This document shows, piece by piece, positions 37,470 to 47,902 of a stretch of 64,000 nucleotides of DNA. The first letter of the stretch is position 1, and each line of letters starts with the position of its first letter. The stretch is from Brenneria roseae subsp. roseae (lineage in GTDB: Bacteria; Pseudomonadota; Gammaproteobacteria; Enterobacterales; Enterobacteriaceae). Both the position numbers and the translations under genes were made by a program. The DNA lies in contig NZ_KZ819039.1 of assembly GCF_003115845.1 (NCBI RefSeq), positions 21,799 through 85,798 of the forward strand. Reading direction: 5' to 3'. The notes beneath the pieces are model-generated. The model was given only the letters and a program-made list of their open reading frames with translations. It was not told where the DNA came from and made no database searches.

Positions 37470-37634
37470 GGAGATAAATAAAGTGAGCATCGCTATAACA
37501 CGCTAACACGTTGTTTATCATCTGATGATAATCCGTTGTTCCTCACACTTTATCAGGCCGGTGTCAGGAACCATTGCCAACCTAATCTCCATCTGCTATT
37601 TATAGCGGCCTGTTTTTCCCCCTTAGGGGATCGA

Positions 37635-37777
37635 TATACCCAAAGTGATTGAAGTTACGGTCGGGCAGCAAGCGGAGGGACGCCGGATAGCTTATCAAGA
37701 TAAGTCATTTGGATAAGTGAAAGAAGCCGACCTTTATTGTGACCGACAACGCGGTAACTTCAAATAAGCAGGGTATA
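37635..37777. repeat. MITE-like element B, upstream of dksA
   Basis: 143 bp. Its ends form an interrupted inverted repeat: TATACCC then TTGAAGTTAC on the left, GTAACTTCAA then GGGTATA on the right. The interior has a further inverted arrangement around CTTATCAAGATAAG. It ends 30 bp before the dksA start and so must lie in the dksA promoter or leader. Confidence 0.75.
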
Positions 37778-37807
37778 GTGCGTGTCGTGTTATGTAGGAG
37801 AAGCAAC

Positions 37808-38263
37808 ATGCAAGAAGGGCAAAACCGTAAGACATCTTCTCTGAGCATTCTCGCAATTGCCGGAGTAGAGCCGTACCAGGAGAAGCCGGGCGAAGAGTAT
37901 ATGAACGACGCTCAGCTGGCTCATTTCAAGCGTATTCTTGAAGCATGGCGCAACCAACTCAGGGACGAAGTGGATCGTACTGTATCGCATATGCGTGATG
38001 AAGCAGCTAATTTTCCCGATCCCGTGGATCGTGCCGCTCAGGAAGAAGAATTCAGCCTTGAACTGCGCAACCGCGACCGTGAACGTAAGCTGATCAAGAA
38101 GATCGCAAAAACATTGCAAAAAATCGAAGATGAAGACTTTGGTTTCTGTGAATCCTGTGGCGTAGAGATCGGCATCCGCCGTCTGGAAGCGCGCCCAACC
38201 GCTGATTTGTGTATTGACTGCAAGACACTGGCAGAAATACGCGAAAAGCAAATGGCGGGTTAA
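37808..38263 (+). CDS. dksA: RNA polymerase-binding transcription factor DksA
   Basis: DksA binds the RNA polymerase secondary channel and, with ppGpp, mediates the stringent response. 151 aa from [15 protein letters not shown], preceded by AGGAGA. The coiled coil carries the acidic tip in [14 protein letters not shown]. The zinc finger is [10 protein letters not shown]...CIDCKTL. A 23-codon in-frame extension upstream lies within repeat element B and is not part of the gene. It is followed by a terminator hairpin. Confidence 0.97.
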   Translation: MQEGQNRKTSSLSILAIAGVEPYQEKPGEEYMNDAQLAHFKRILEAWRNQLRDEVDRTVSHMRDEAANFPDPVDRAAQEEEFSLELRNRDRERKLIKKIAKTLQKIEDEDFGFCESCGVEIGIRRLEARPTADLCIDCKTLAEIREKQMAG

Positions 38264-38274
38264 CTATCCATTCA

Positions 38275-38319
38275 AAAGCCTGCCCTGCGAGCGTGGATAC
38301 GTACGCAGGGACAGGCTTT
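38275..38319 (+). terminator. terminator after dksA
   Basis: Long imperfect hairpin: AAAGCCTGCCCTGCG pairs with CGCAGGGACAGGCTTT (one bulge), followed by a short T-run. Confidence 0.65.
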
Positions 38320-38459
38320 ATGGCATAGGCTTTCCAACCCCATGATTGTGGCGATCAAATAGGTTTTGATCGGTGTGGTTTCTTTACTCTGCGCTTTTCA
38401 GTACCACTCAACGTGTTAGCATTCGTATACCCGACCCGGTGTACACATTTATGGCTGGT

Positions 38460-39350
38460 ATGTCTGAAACAAACCATTATATTGGGCGTTTTGCCCCCTC
38501 TCCTTCCGGCGATCTGCATTTCGGCTCACTGATAGCTGCGCTGGGCAGTTACCTTCAGGCTCGGGCCCGATGCGGACGTTGGCTGGTGCGCATTGAAGAT
38601 ATCGATCCTCCCCGTGAAATTCCCGGCGCCTCATCCCGCATTCTCTCTCAACTGGAACATTACGGCCTGCATTGGGATGGCGAGGTCGTCTATCAATCAC
38701 AGCGGCATGCTCTCTACCTCGAAGCACTGCGTCAACTTCAACAACGCGGATTAAGCTACTACTGCACCTGTACTCGCAGCCGTATCCGGCAACTGGGTGG
38801 TCAATATGACGGCCATTGCCGCGATCTGGGTCTCCCTGCGCATCAGGCCGCCGTCCGCTTACGGCAGACAACCCCCGTTTTCCACTTTCATGACCGCCTG
38901 CGCGGCGATATCCATGCCGATCGCGCACTGGCTGAAGAAGATTTCATCATTCATCGTCGGGACGGGCTGTTTGCCTATAATCTGGCCGTCGTCGTAGACG
39001 ATCATGAACAGGGGATCACGGAGATCGTGCGCGGCGCCGATCTGATTGAACCAACCGTACGACAAATCGCGCTCTATCGTCAGTTAGGGTATCAGGAGCC
39101 GGATTACGTTCATCTGCCACTGGTGCTGAATGTCGCGGGACAGAAACTCTCCAAACAAAATCATGCCCCTGCGCTGCCGGATAGCGATCCGCGACCGATT
39201 CTGGCCGCCGCGTTGCAATTCCTGCATCAGCCGTTACCGGAAAGCTGGCAGGATTTGACGCTCCCGGCGCTGCTTGAGTGGTCTGTCGCACAGTGGTCGC
39301 TTGATAAAATCCCCGTGAAAGCAGCAATAAATCTGTCAGAGATCACATGA
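38460..39350 (+). CDS. gluQ: glutamyl-Q tRNA(Asp) synthetase
   Basis: GluQ attaches glutamate to queuosine at position 34 of tRNA-Asp. It is a truncated GluRS paralogue: HIGH-like [17 protein letters not shown], zinc ligands YYCTCTRSR...YDGHCR, KMSKS-like [13 protein letters not shown], and no anticodon-binding domain. About 296 aa. The start is ambiguous between ATG at 38451 and 38460; I use the latter by homology. No clear ribosome site precedes either. It lies between dksA and pcnB, as in E. coli. Confidence 0.95.
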   Translation: MSETNHYIGRFAPSPSGDLHFGSLIAALGSYLQARARCGRWLVRIEDIDPPREIPGASSRILSQLEHYGLHWDGEVVYQSQRHALYLEALRQLQQRGLSYYCTCTRSRIRQLGGQYDGHCRDLGLPAHQAAVRLRQTTPVFHFHDRLRGDIHADRALAEEDFIIHRRDGLFAYNLAVVVDDHEQGITEIVRGADLIEPTVRQIALYRQLGYQEPDYVHLPLVLNVAGQKLSKQNHAPALPDSDPRPILAAALQFLHQPLPESWQDLTLPALLEWSVAQWSLDKIPVKAAINLSEIT

Positions 39351-39437
39351 TCATTCTCAAAGAGAGTCTGGTGAGCTATGATTAGCCGCTATTTTTCGTG
39401 GCGTACCTTTATTTATCCATCACTATCGAGGTGTATT

Positions 39438-40847
39438 ATCTTTACCCGAGTCGCTAATTTTTGCCGTAAAGTACTGAATCGTGAGAACGAAACGGTCGAA
39501 CCCGAGGAGCCGCGTCGGTATCTGACGGTGATCCCGCGTGACCAGCATAATATTTCACGCAGTGACATCAGCGATAACGCGCTGAAGGTACTTTATCGCC
39601 TGAACAAAGCGGGCTACGAGGCTTATCTGGTCGGAGGCGGCGTTCGTGATCTGCTGCTGGGCAAAAAGCCTAAAGATTTTGATATCACCACCAGCGCGAC
39701 GCCAGAACAGGTTCGTAAGCTATTCCGCAACTGTCGTTTGGTCGGCCGCCGTTTCCGTCTGGCTCACGTGATGTTTGGCGCAGAGGTGATTGAAGTCGCG
39801 ACATTCCGCGGCCATCACGACCAGCATCAGGAACAGCAGGAAATCAAGAATTCCGCCCAGCAAGCCCAGAGCGGCATGCTACTGCGCGACAATATTTTTG
39901 GCTCGATTGAAGAAGACGCTCAGCGTCGTGATTTTTCCATCAACAGCCTGTATTACAGCATTGCCGATTTCACCGTCCGTGACTATACCAATGGGTTGAA
40001 TGACCTGCGTCAGGGTATCATTCGCATGATTGGCGATCCGGAAACCCGCTACCGTGAAGATCCCGTGCGGATGCTGCGCGCCGTGCGTTTTGCCGCCAAA
40101 CTGGGGATGACCATCAGCCCTGAAACCGCACAACCGATCCCCCGGCTGGCGGCCTTGCTGCACGATATACCGGCAGCCCGTATGTTTGAAGAGTCGCTGA
40201 AACTGCTGCAAACCGGTTACGGCTACCCCACTTACAAAATGCTGTGCGAATATCAGTTATTCCAGCCGCTGTTCCCGCTGATTAGCCGTCACTTTACCGA
40301 AGCCGGTGACACGACGCTGGAACGTATGGTCGAGCAGGTTCTGAAAAATACCGACCAACGTCTGCAAAACAGTATGCGCGTTAACCCGGCGTTCCTGTTC
40401 GCCGCCATGCTGTGGTATCCGCTGATCGAGCATGCGCAAAAGCTGGCGCAGGAAAGCGGTCTGGCGTATTTCGATGCCTTTTCGCTGGCAATGAACGATG
40501 TGCTGGACGAACAATGCCGTTCACTGGCTATTCCTAAACGTATTACGTCTTTAGTACGGGATATCTGGCAACTGCAACTGCGTTTGTCGCGCCGCCAGGG
40601 AAAACGTGCGTATAAGCTGATGGAACATCCGAAATTCCGCGCCGCCTATGATCTGCTTTGCCTGCGTGCTGAAATAGAAAACCATCAGGAACTACTGCGT
40701 CTGGCCGCATGGTGGGGCGAGTTTCAGGTTGCCGCACCGCCGCAACAGCAAAATATGCTGAAATCACTGGATGATGGCCCAACCGCTCACCGTCGCTCAC
40801 GGCCCCGTCGTCCACGCAAACCGACGGCTCACAGAGAAAATACCTGA
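39438..40847 (+). CDS. pcnB: poly(A) polymerase I, with a non-AUG start
   Basis: PcnB adds 3' poly(A) tails that mark RNA for decay. Nucleotidyltransferase motifs [26 protein letters not shown] and [16 protein letters not shown] are intact, and the C-terminus is basic. Homology to the family starts at [12 protein letters not shown]. In E. coli the Met before this is coded by the rare start AUU. Here the aligned codon is ATC (39438) with ATT just before it (39435), both downstream of AGGTG. A genuine ATG exists 20 codons further up at 39378 with a poor context. The TGA overlaps the folK ATG by one base. Confidence 0.93.
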   Translation: MFTRVANFCRKVLNRENETVEPEEPRRYLTVIPRDQHNISRSDISDNALKVLYRLNKAGYEAYLVGGGVRDLLLGKKPKDFDITTSATPEQVRKLFRNCRLVGRRFRLAHVMFGAEVIEVATFRGHHDQHQEQQEIKNSAQQAQSGMLLRDNIFGSIEEDAQRRDFSINSLYYSIADFTVRDYTNGLNDLRQGIIRMIGDPETRYREDPVRMLRAVRFAAKLGMTISPETAQPIPRLAALLHDIPAARMFEESLKLLQTGYGYPTYKMLCEYQLFQPLFPLISRHFTEAGDTTLERMVEQVLKNTDQRLQNSMRVNPAFLFAAMLWYPLIEHAQKLAQESGLAYFDAFSLAMNDVLDEQCRSLAIPKRITSLVRDIWQLQLRLSRRQGKRAYKLMEHPKFRAAYDLLCLRAEIENHQELLRLAAWWGEFQVAAPPQQQNMLKSLDDGPTAHRRSRPRRPRKPTAHRENT

Positions 40848-41344
40848 TGACCTGCGTTTATCTGGCGCTGGGCAGCAATCTGGCACAACCGTTACGGCAA
40901 GTGCGGACCGCGCTAGCGGCGCTGGATAATGTCCCACTCACCCGGGTAGTCAATCGCTCTTCGTTTTACCGTAGCCGCCCGCTCGGCCCGCAAAACCAGC
41001 CGGATTACCTCAACGCGGTCGTCGCACTGGAAACCGGTCTGAACGCTGAACGGTTGCTTGACCATACGCAGAAGATTGAGCTTGAGCAGGGGCGTGAGCG
41101 CAAGGAACATCGTTGGGGACCGCGCACCTTGGATCTGGATATTTTGCTGTTCGGCGACGCCGTGATTCATACGGCGCGCCTGACGGTTCCGCATTACGAT
41201 ATGAAAAATCGCGAGTTCATGTTGTATCCGCTCGCAGAGATCGCGCCGGATCTGGTTTTCCCCGATGGCGAGCCGCTTTCTCAGCGTCTTGCCCATGTCG
41301 ATCGCAACGGCTTGACGCTGTGGGATAACGATAACCACGATTGA
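40847..41344 (+). CDS. folK: 2-amino-4-hydroxy-6-hydroxymethyldihydropteridine pyrophosphokinase
   Basis: FolK transfers pyrophosphate from ATP to 6-hydroxymethyl-dihydropterin in folate synthesis. 165 aa. Motifs: YLALGSNLAQP, SSFYRSRPLGPQNQPDYLNAV and the signature RWGPRTLDLDILLFGD with the metal aspartates. It is coupled to pcnB by a TGATG overlap, as in E. coli. Confidence 0.97.
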   Translation: MTCVYLALGSNLAQPLRQVRTALAALDNVPLTRVVNRSSFYRSRPLGPQNQPDYLNAVVALETGLNAERLLDHTQKIELEQGRERKEHRWGPRTLDLDILLFGDAVIHTARLTVPHYDMKNREFMLYPLAEIAPDLVFPDGEPLSQRLAHVDRNGLTLWDNDNHD

Positions 41345-41492
41345 ACCGTGCCAACTCAGCCCACCATGTCCCACCGCACGTTTTCCCCGATTTACAACAG
41401 CAACTTGTAAGATAAGGGTATATCCCTGCACGCCAGCTTCCATTAGAATGATCGCCTTTCATTCTTCGCCCTATTGACATAGGAAGACTGTC

Positions 41493-42287
41493 ATGAAACC
41501 GACGACCATCTCCCACTTGCGCCAATGGAAACAAGAAAAGCGGAAATTTGCTTCGATTACCGCTTACGACGCCAGCTTCTCTCGCCTGTTCTATGAACAG
41601 GGAATCAAAGTGATGCTGATTGGCGATTCCCTGGGTATGACATTACAGGGACATGACTCAACGCTGCCCGTCACCATCAATGACATTGTTTACCACACAC
41701 GCTGCGTTCGTCGCGGCGCGCCCTTTGCACTGCTGCTCTCCGATATGCCGTTCATGAGTTACGCCACACCCGAGCAAACCTTTAGCCAGGCCGCAGAGCT
41801 GATGCGCGCTGGCGCCAATATGGTCAAACTGGAGGGCGGAAGCTGGCTGGCGCCCACGGTGAAAATGCTGACCGAACGTGCCGTTCCCGTTTGCGGGCAC
41901 CTGGGTTTGACGCCGCAATCCGTTAATATCTTCGGCGGTTACAAAATTCAGGGTCGGGACGAGGCGGCCGCCAACCAGTTGCTTGAGGATGCGCTCGCGC
42001 TGGAACAGGCCGGCGCCCAACTACTGGTTCTGGAATGCGTACCGGTTGTTCTGGCGCAACGCATCACTGATGCCCTTTCTATTCCGGTTATCGGTATCGG
42101 AGCCGGCAACGTTACCGACGGACAAATTCTGGTGATGCATGACGCCCTGGGTATTACCGGGGAGAAAACCCCTAAGTTCGCCAAAAATTTTCTGGCGCAA
42201 AGCGGCGATATTCGCGCCGCCGCCCGCCTCTATGTACAAGAAGTTGAACAAGGTATTTATCCAGCCGAAGAACATTCTTTCCATTAA
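41493..42287 (+). CDS. panB: 3-methyl-2-oxobutanoate hydroxymethyltransferase
   Basis: PanB makes ketopantoate from 2-oxoisovalerate and methylene-tetrahydrofolate, the first step of pantothenate synthesis. 264 aa, a TIM barrel with [25 protein letters not shown], the catalytic Glu in VLECVP and IPVIGIGAG. Followed 36 nt later by panC; probably one operon. Confidence 0.97.
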   Translation: MKPTTISHLRQWKQEKRKFASITAYDASFSRLFYEQGIKVMLIGDSLGMTLQGHDSTLPVTINDIVYHTRCVRRGAPFALLLSDMPFMSYATPEQTFSQAAELMRAGANMVKLEGGSWLAPTVKMLTERAVPVCGHLGLTPQSVNIFGGYKIQGRDEAAANQLLEDALALEQAGAQLLVLECVPVVLAQRITDALSIPVIGIGAGNVTDGQILVMHDALGITGEKTPKFAKNFLAQSGDIRAAARLYVQEVEQGIYPAEEHSFH

Positions 42288-42323
42288 TGCAGGCTGTGTT
42301 TGTTAAGTTAAGGAGTATTAGGC

Positions 42324-43178
42324 GTGTTGATTATTGAAACCCCTCTGCTGCTACGCCGCGAAATTCGTCGCTGGCGTCAAGAGGGGAAGCGTATTGCGCT
42401 GGTGCCCACCATGGGGAATTTGCACGACGGGCATCTGACATTGGTAGATGAGGCCAGAGCGCGGGCCGATATTGTCATCGTCAGCGTTTTTGTCAATCCC
42501 ATGCAGTTTGAACGACAGGATGATCTGGCGCATTATCCCCGGACATTGCAGGAAGATTGCGAGAAACTGAATCGTAAAGGTGTGGATCTGGTTTTCGCAC
42601 CCAGCCCGGATGTGATCTATCCAAACGGATTGGAAGGGCAGACGTTTGTCGAAGTGCCCGGTCTGTCCCATATGTTGGAAGGCGCCAGCCGCCCCGGACA
42701 TTTCCGCGGTGTTGCCACCATTGTCAGCAAACTGTTCAATATGGTGCAACCGGATCTGGCCTGCTTCGGCGAAAAGGATTATCAGCAGTTAGCCTTGATC
42801 CGTCAGCTTGTCAGCGATATGGGCTATGACATCAGCATTGTCGGCGTGCCTATTGTACGAGCGAAAGACGGTCTGGCCTTAAGCTCGCGTAACGGCTATC
42901 TCAGCCCGGAAGAGCGCCGGCTCGCTCCCCAGCTAAATAAGGTGATGGCTGGCGTGGTTGAGCAGTTGGCCAGCGGGGAGCGCCAGATTGATGATTTACT
43001 GACTCAGGCTGGAGAAAAACTTCGGCAGGCCGGCTTCACACCTGATGAACTGTTTATTCGTGACGCCGACACCTTACAACCACTGACAGCAGCCAGCACT
43101 CGTGCGGTTGTTCTCATGGCCGCCTGGTTAGGCAAAGCGCGATTGATTGATAACCAGCAGGTCGATTTGACTGCATGA
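42324..43178 (+). CDS. panC: pantothenate synthetase
   Basis: PanC condenses pantoate and beta-alanine using ATP. 284 aa. Motifs: [15 protein letters not shown] (HIGH-type ATP site), SVFVNPMQF, and FGEKDYQQL; the KMSKS-like [12 protein letters not shown] follows. GTG start at 42324 with GGAG upstream. Operon with panB; panD follows closely. Confidence 0.97.
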   Translation: MLIIETPLLLRREIRRWRQEGKRIALVPTMGNLHDGHLTLVDEARARADIVIVSVFVNPMQFERQDDLAHYPRTLQEDCEKLNRKGVDLVFAPSPDVIYPNGLEGQTFVEVPGLSHMLEGASRPGHFRGVATIVSKLFNMVQPDLACFGEKDYQQLALIRQLVSDMGYDISIVGVPIVRAKDGLALSSRNGYLSPEERRLAPQLNKVMAGVVEQLASGERQIDDLLTQAGEKLRQAGFTPDELFIRDADTLQPLTAASTRAVVLMAAWLGKARLIDNQQVDLTA

Positions 43179-43195
43179 ACAGAGGTAACAAAGCG

Positions 43196-43576
43196 ATGAT
43201 ACGTACCATGCTGCAAGGCAAACTGCATCGGGTAAAAGTCACCCAGGCAGATCTGCACTATGAAGGTTCTTGCGCCATCGATCGGGATTTTATGGATGCC
43301 GCCGGCATTCTGGAATATGAAGCGATTGATATTTACAACGTGGATAATGGTCAGCGTTTCTCGACCTATGCCATTCCCGGCGAAAGAGGCTCGCGGATTA
43401 TTTCTGTGAACGGCGCGGCGGCACGCTGTGCCTGCGTGGGTGACAAACTGATCATCTGTTCTTACGTGCAGATGTCCGACGAGCAGGCAAGAGAGCACCA
43501 TCCCAAAGTCGCCTATTTCTCTGGTGATAACGAATTGCAGCGTCAGGCCAAAGCCATTCCGGTTCAGGTTGCCTGA
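43196..43576 (+). CDS. panD: aspartate 1-decarboxylase
   Basis: PanD makes beta-alanine from aspartate. It is made as a proenzyme that cuts itself to form a pyruvoyl group; the cleavage site is Gly-Ser in [11 protein letters not shown] (residues 24-25). 126 aa from [11 protein letters not shown]; the frame upstream of this is not conserved. Here panD directly follows panC; the yadD gene that lies between them in E. coli is absent. Confidence 0.97.
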   Translation: MIRTMLQGKLHRVKVTQADLHYEGSCAIDRDFMDAAGILEYEAIDIYNVDNGQRFSTYAIPGERGSRIISVNGAAARCACVGDKLIICSYVQMSDEQAREHHPKVAYFSGDNELQRQAKAIPVQVA

Positions 43577-43582
43577 ACGTGA

Positions 43583-43608
43583 AAAAGGCGGTGGACACAC
43601 CGCCTTTT
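43583..43608. terminator. bidirectional terminator between panD and yadH
   Basis: Perfect stem AAAAGGCGGTG / CACCGCCTTTT with a 4-nt loop between two convergent genes. Confidence 0.9.
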
Positions 43609-43622
43609 CGTTTATGCGTCGA

Positions 43623-44393
43623 TCACGTCCGCAGCCCGCGGCCACGTTCGATCAACCACCACGCCAAAAGATAAAACGCGACGATAAAGCCAACCAGCAC
43701 CGCCATGGTAAAGATCAGCGGAACATCATGAGTCCCGAGAAAGCCATAGCGGAACCCGCTGATCATATACACCACCGGATTAAGCTTTGACACGGCCTGC
43801 CAAAACGGCGGTAGCAGCGTCAGGGAATAAAATACCCCCCCAAGATAGGTCAACGGCGTCAGCACAAAGGTTGGAACCAGACTGATGTCATCAAAGGTCT
43901 TGGCAAATACCGCATTCAGCAGCCCCGCCAATGAGAACAGCACCGCCGTCAGCAATAGCGTCAAGACGATAATCCACCAGGCATGAACCTGAAGCGGTAC
44001 AAAAAACAGAGATACCACGGTCACCAGTATGCCGACACACACCCCGCGAGCCACGCCACCGCCGACATAACCAACGATGACCACATGGGTCGGCACCGGC
44101 GCCACCAGCAGCTCTTCGATGTTGCGCTGAAACTTCGCACTAAAAAATGACGACGCCACATTGGCGTAAGAATTGGTGATCACCGACATCATGATCAGAC
44201 CGGGTACGATGAACTGCATATAGTCAAAACCATGCATCTCACCAATACGGGAGCCAATCAGGTTACCAAAAATAATAAAATACAGCGTCATGGTGATAAC
44301 CGGCGGCAATAGCGTTTGTACCCAGATGCGGCCAAAACGATTGATTTCTTTCATCCAGATACTCTGCAAGGCCACCCAATACAACTGCATCAT
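43623..44393 (-). CDS. yadH: ABC-2 type transporter permease YadH
   Basis: 256-aa inner-membrane permease with about six helices and the ABC-2 pattern FNAVFAKTFDDISLVPTFVL. It forms an exporter with YadG. The substrate is unknown. The start overlaps the yadG end by 4 nt (ATGA). Confidence 0.93.
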   Translation of the reverse strand: MMQLYWVALQSIWMKEINRFGRIWVQTLLPPVITMTLYFIIFGNLIGSRIGEMHGFDYMQFIVPGLIMMSVITNSYANVASSFFSAKFQRNIEELLVAPVPTHVVIVGYVGGGVARGVCVGILVTVVSLFFVPLQVHAWWIIVLTLLLTAVLFSLAGLLNAVFAKTFDDISLVPTFVLTPLTYLGGVFYSLTLLPPFWQAVSKLNPVVYMISGFRYGFLGTHDVPLIFTMAVLVGFIVAFYLLAWWLIERGRGLRT

Positions 44394-45313
44394 GCTTTTT
44401 CTCCATTACCATTAACCAGGGTGACAAACAGCTCTTCCAGTCGGTTCGCCTTGTTACGCATACTCAGTACCTGTATCCCCTGCGCGCTTAACTGGCTGAA
44501 CACGCCATTCAGTCCCTGCTCGCGCATCACATCCACTTCAAGCGTCGAGGTGTCCAATAAACGGAACGGATAGCCCTCAAGCTGAGGTAACGGACTTTTA
44601 GCGGCCAGATCGAAAATAAACGTTTCCGATTTCAGTTTGGAGAGCAGATGACGCATCGATGTGTTTTCCACCAGTTCACCATGCTGGATAATGCCGATAT
44701 TGCGGCACAGCATCTCAGCCTCTTCCAGATAATGGGTGGTCAGAATGATCGTTGTCCCCTGCGCGTTGAGCTCTTTCAGAAAGCCCCACATGGAACGTCG
44801 CAGCTCAATATCCACGCCGGCGGTGGGCTCGTCAAGAATCAGCAGTTTGGGTTCATGCATCAGCGCACGGGCAATCATCAGACGGCGTTTCATCCCGCCC
44901 GAGAGCATGCGGGACTTTTCATTACGCTTCTCCCATAAGTCCAATTGTCTGAGGTATTTTTCCGCTCTCAGCAACGCTTCGCTGCGTTTTACGCCGTAAT
45001 ATCCCGCCTGGCTAACCACGATCTGCAATACCGTTTCAAACTGGTTAAAGTTAAACTCCTGGGGAACCAACCCCAGTTGACGCTTGGCGTTAACAACATC
45101 CCGATCCAGGTCATAACCAAAAACCTGTACCTTTCCGGCGGTCTTATTGACTAATGAACTGATGATCCCGATGGTCGTCGATTTTCCTGCGCCATTAGGC
45201 CCCAATAGGGCATAAAAATCGCCCGCTTTAACCTGCAGGTCGATTCCGCGCAATGCTTTGACGCCCCCTGCGTAGGTTTTGGTTAACTGCGCCAGCTCCA
45301 GTGCGTATGTCAT
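44390..45313 (-). CDS. yadG: ABC transporter ATP-binding protein YadG
   Basis: 307 aa with Walker [11 protein letters not shown]-loop LVPQEFNFN, signature LSGGMKRR, Walker [13 protein letters not shown] and H-loop LTTHYLEEA. Of the drug/antibiotic exporter subfamily; partner of YadH. Divergent from can, as in E. coli. Confidence 0.94.
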   Translation of the reverse strand: MTYALELAQLTKTYAGGVKALRGIDLQVKAGDFYALLGPNGAGKSTTIGIISSLVNKTAGKVQVFGYDLDRDVVNAKRQLGLVPQEFNFNQFETVLQIVVSQAGYYGVKRSEALLRAEKYLRQLDLWEKRNEKSRMLSGGMKRRLMIARALMHEPKLLILDEPTAGVDIELRRSMWGFLKELNAQGTTIILTTHYLEEAEMLCRNIGIIQHGELVENTSMRHLLSKLKSETFIFDLAAKSPLPQLEGYPFRLLDTSTLEVDVMREQGLNGVFSQLSAQGIQVLSMRNKANRLEELFVTLVNGNGEKA

Positions 45314-45439
45314 AAGAAATGGATTGCCTTATTATCAGTGGGTTCTACAGTTCCGATTTTAAAACTATCGTTTTTCAAACGAAGAATGTTGCCTTATATT
45401 ACCTCCACTGCTCTTGTCTGTTACAGGTCATTTACTTTC

Positions 45440-46081
45440 ATGAAAGAAATTGAAACGCTCATCGCGAATAATCAACGCTGGTCAAAAACGATGGTGGAAG
45501 AAGATCCTGGTTATTTTGAACGGCTGGCGCAGGCGCAACGACCTCGTTTCTTGTGGATTGGATGCTCGGATAGTCGCGTACCTGCGGAAAGCTTGACCAG
45601 CCTCGCACCGGGAGAACTGTTCGTTCACCGTAACGTCGCCAACCTGGTTATTCACACTGACCTCAATTGCCTGTCTGTTGTGCAATATGCTGTCGAAGTT
45701 CTGGAAGTCGAACACATCATTATCTGCGGCCATTACGGCTGTGGTGGTGTGCAGGCGGCGGTTGAAAACCCCGAACTGGGCTTAATCAACAACTGGCTGC
45801 TGCACATCCGCGACCTATGGTACAAGCATAGTTCGCTGCTGGGAGAACTGCCTCCCGAACAGCGGCTGAATACGCTGTGCGAGATCAATGTCGTCGAACA
45901 GGTTTATAACCTTGGACACTCTACCGTTATGCAGTCAGCCTGGAAACGTGGGCAAAAAATCATGATCCATGGCTGGGTTTACGGTATTCAGGATGGTCGG
46001 CTGCGCGATCTGGAAGTCACCGCCACCAACCGGGAGACGCTGGAACAACGCTATCGCCGCGCGATTTCGTCCATGCCCTGA
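45440..46081 (+). CDS. can: beta-class carbonic anhydrase
   Basis: Can interconverts CO2 and bicarbonate and is needed for growth in air. Zinc ligands are Cys in IGCSDSRV (with the Asp-Arg dyad) and His/Cys in CGHYGCGG. 213 aa from [12 protein letters not shown]; the 34 upstream codons are not conserved. It converges with hpt. Confidence 0.97.
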   Translation: MKEIETLIANNQRWSKTMVEEDPGYFERLAQAQRPRFLWIGCSDSRVPAESLTSLAPGELFVHRNVANLVIHTDLNCLSVVQYAVEVLEVEHIIICGHYGCGGVQAAVENPELGLINNWLLHIRDLWYKHSSLLGELPPEQRLNTLCEINVVEQVYNLGHSTVMQSAWKRGQKIMIHGWVYGIQDGRLRDLEVTATNRETLEQRYRRAISSMP

Positions 46082-46128
46082 TGGATATCAGTCGACGCCC
46101 CGCAACGGGCGTCATTTATCCACCCATC

Positions 46129-46662
46129 TCATTCCTGGGGAACCACTTTGCCAACATAGGGTAAATGGCGATAGTGCTGTGCGTAGTCGATGCCATATCC
46201 CACGACGAATTCATCAGGAATAGAGAAGCCAACCCATTCGACTTTCACATCGACTTCCCGGCGTTCCGGCTTATCCAGCAGGGTGCATATCGCCAGCGAT
46301 TTGGGCTCACGCAGTCGCAGAATTTCACGCACTCGGCTCAACGTATTGCCGGAGTCGATAATATCTTCGACGATCAGCACATCTTTGCCACGAATATCTT
46401 CGTCCAGATCCTTGAGGATTTTAACATCGCGGGTAGTATTCATACCGCTGCCATAGCTGGATGCCGTCATAAAATCGACTTCGTGTGAAACATCGATAGC
46501 CCGGCACAGATCGGCCATAAAGATAAATGAACCACGCAGTAAGCCAACCAACACCATATCGTTGCCGCTGTTACGGTAGTGTTCGCTGATTTGCCTGCCT
46601 AACTCGTTAACTCGGGTCATCACTTCCTGTTCAGAAATCATGACTTCTACGGTATGTTTCAT
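46129..46662 (-). CDS. hpt: hypoxanthine phosphoribosyltransferase
   Basis: Purine salvage enzyme. 178 aa with the PRPP-binding loop [16 protein letters not shown], the flexible loop [15 protein letters not shown] and C-terminal VGYGIDY. I start at [10 protein letters not shown] (46662). The leader holds a 10-bp stem-loop at 46695-46733. Confidence 0.97.
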   Translation of the reverse strand: MKHTVEVMISEQEVMTRVNELGRQISEHYRNSGNDMVLVGLLRGSFIFMADLCRAIDVSHEVDFMTASSYGSGMNTTRDVKILKDLDEDIRGKDVLIVEDIIDSGNTLSRVREILRLREPKSLAICTLLDKPERREVDVKVEWVGFSIPDEFVVGYGIDYAQHYRHLPYVGKVVPQE

Positions 46663-47112
46663 CATACTCATAACTCTTTAAATAAAAGAATCCAGCATCA
46701 TCGGCAGAGACGAATGCATATGCCCGATGATGCCCCATGCTGACCTGTTGTCAGCGCAGGCAGATTGCGCCTAAGGGCGCGAAGTATACCAGAAACCAAC
46801 CGTCATCCCCATCCTTCCAGCCAGGCAACGAGTTTAACGCGGCCCAAAAATAATCGTCTCAGCCAGCGATATCTTCCTGAGTTTGCCGCATCGTTTCCCC
46901 ATCATTGTTAACAAACCATCAGGATTGCGTTATTGCAGAATAAATCTGCGTAAATTGGATTGCGGCCACCCTCAAGAGCGTCTTTATATATAGCCAATCG
47001 ATTTCGAGATGCAGCGCGGCGGCCGGGTAAATTTTCGTACTGGCTCAAGTTAACCGCCTTTGCAACTGGAAAGACGATGGGCATAGCATATATAGCTGAT
47101 TAAAGGCGCTTT
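46663..47112. other. intergenic region between hpt and a divergent small gene
   Basis: 450 bp without a convincing gene. It contains a stem-loop GCATCATCGG / CCGATGATGC at 46695-46733 in the hpt leader. A stretch near 46987-47030 (TATATATAGCCAATCGATTTC and onward) could be the worn end of a small repeat element, though no second end is visible. Confidence 0.45.
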
Positions 47113-47433
47113 ATGAAAAAACGATACCATGTATTGAGCATCTTCGCTCTTGCGGCAACCTTGTCCATTACCAGCGCCGTCGCTGGTATCACCGCCATTC
47201 CTGGCGCGAATGCGCCTCGACCAAACGGACCGTCTGCGTTCGCGCTTCACGGGCGACCAGATATGCCGCCGCCGCTCTATGAAGCATCACTACAAACTCG
47301 TCATCCCGATCAGGCATTAAGCAAACTGATCGCTAACGCCCCACAGGGAGCCGACAAAAATTACGAAGTCAGGGTGATGATCCGGGAATTGCCGCCAGAA
47401 CCGGAACCCACGGCGCCGACAGGCGACAAGTAA
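47113..47433 (+). CDS. small exported Pro-rich protein, unknown
   Basis: 106 aa. The signal peptide (KKRYHVLSIFALAATLSITSA) likely ends at AVA/GIT. The mature part is Pro/Ala-rich (ANAPRPNGPSAF, PEPEPTAPTGDK) with no Cys. It lies 35-70 bp before the next small exported protein and is probably co-transcribed with it. No family is recognised; a periplasmic location is inferred. Confidence 0.65.
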   Translation: MKKRYHVLSIFALAATLSITSAVAGITAIPGANAPRPNGPSAFALHGRPDMPPPLYEASLQTRHPDQALSKLIANAPQGADKNYEVRVMIRELPPEPEPTAPTGDK

Positions 47434-47500
47434 GTAATCGGGACACAACATGTCGCGAATAAAGTGAGTGATACACATGAAGGCAGGAGTCCGGCACGCG

Positions 47501-47902
47501 ATGAAAAAGAACCTTGTATTGATGATTTCACTGGCGATCCTATCGCCAGCCAGCGTCCTCGCCGGTCCCGGTCCGGGCCATGGAATGGGCCCCGGCCCTC
47601 ATGGCGCTCCCTGGCATGACAGACCAGGACCAGGCATTGTTGTTAATCGCCTGCCCTATGGGGTCGAAACCGTTCTGATTGCCGGACTGACTTATTATGT
47701 TCTCAACGGTATTTTCTACCAACGACAGAACAATAGCTATGTCGTGGTGGAAACGCCCCCCGCGCCCGCCCATGCCATCACTCAGGGTGAGATGACGGTT
47801 TTAGATATTAACGGCGAGCGTTTTTATGTGAAAAATGGGAGCTACTATAAGCGCAATATTAATGGTGAATATCTGGAGGTTCCCAAACCTGCTGGCTTAT
47901 GA
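47501..47902 (+). CDS. exported protein of DUF6515 type
   Basis: About 133 aa, with a signal peptide (MKKNLVLMISLAILSPASVL, ending LAG). A Gly/Pro/His-rich linker (GPGPGHGMGPGPHGAPWHD) is followed by a compact domain RLPYGVETVLIAGLTYYVLNGIFY ... ERFYVKNGSYYKR with paired aromatic repeats. This layout matches small envelope proteins of the DUF6515 group; function unknown. The start is ambiguous: an ATG eight codons upstream is possible. The last 6 bp overlap the convergent ABC ATPase gene. Confidence 0.65.
   Translation: MKKNLVLMISLAILSPASVLAGPGPGHGMGPGPHGAPWHDRPGPGIVVNRLPYGVETVLIAGLTYYVLNGIFYQRQNNSYVVVETPPAPAHAITQGEMTVLDINGERFYVKNGSYYKRNINGEYLEVPKPAGL

Noticed and set aside
37739..37807. N-terminal extension of DksA
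   Set aside because: The 23 extra codons lie in repeat element B and precede the AGGAGA ribosome site of the conserved start.
41390..41420. Possible end of a third TATACCC/GGGTATA element upstream of panB (AACTTGTAAGATAAGGGTATA)
   Set aside because: Only one end-like motif is present, with no partner end within a plausible distance.
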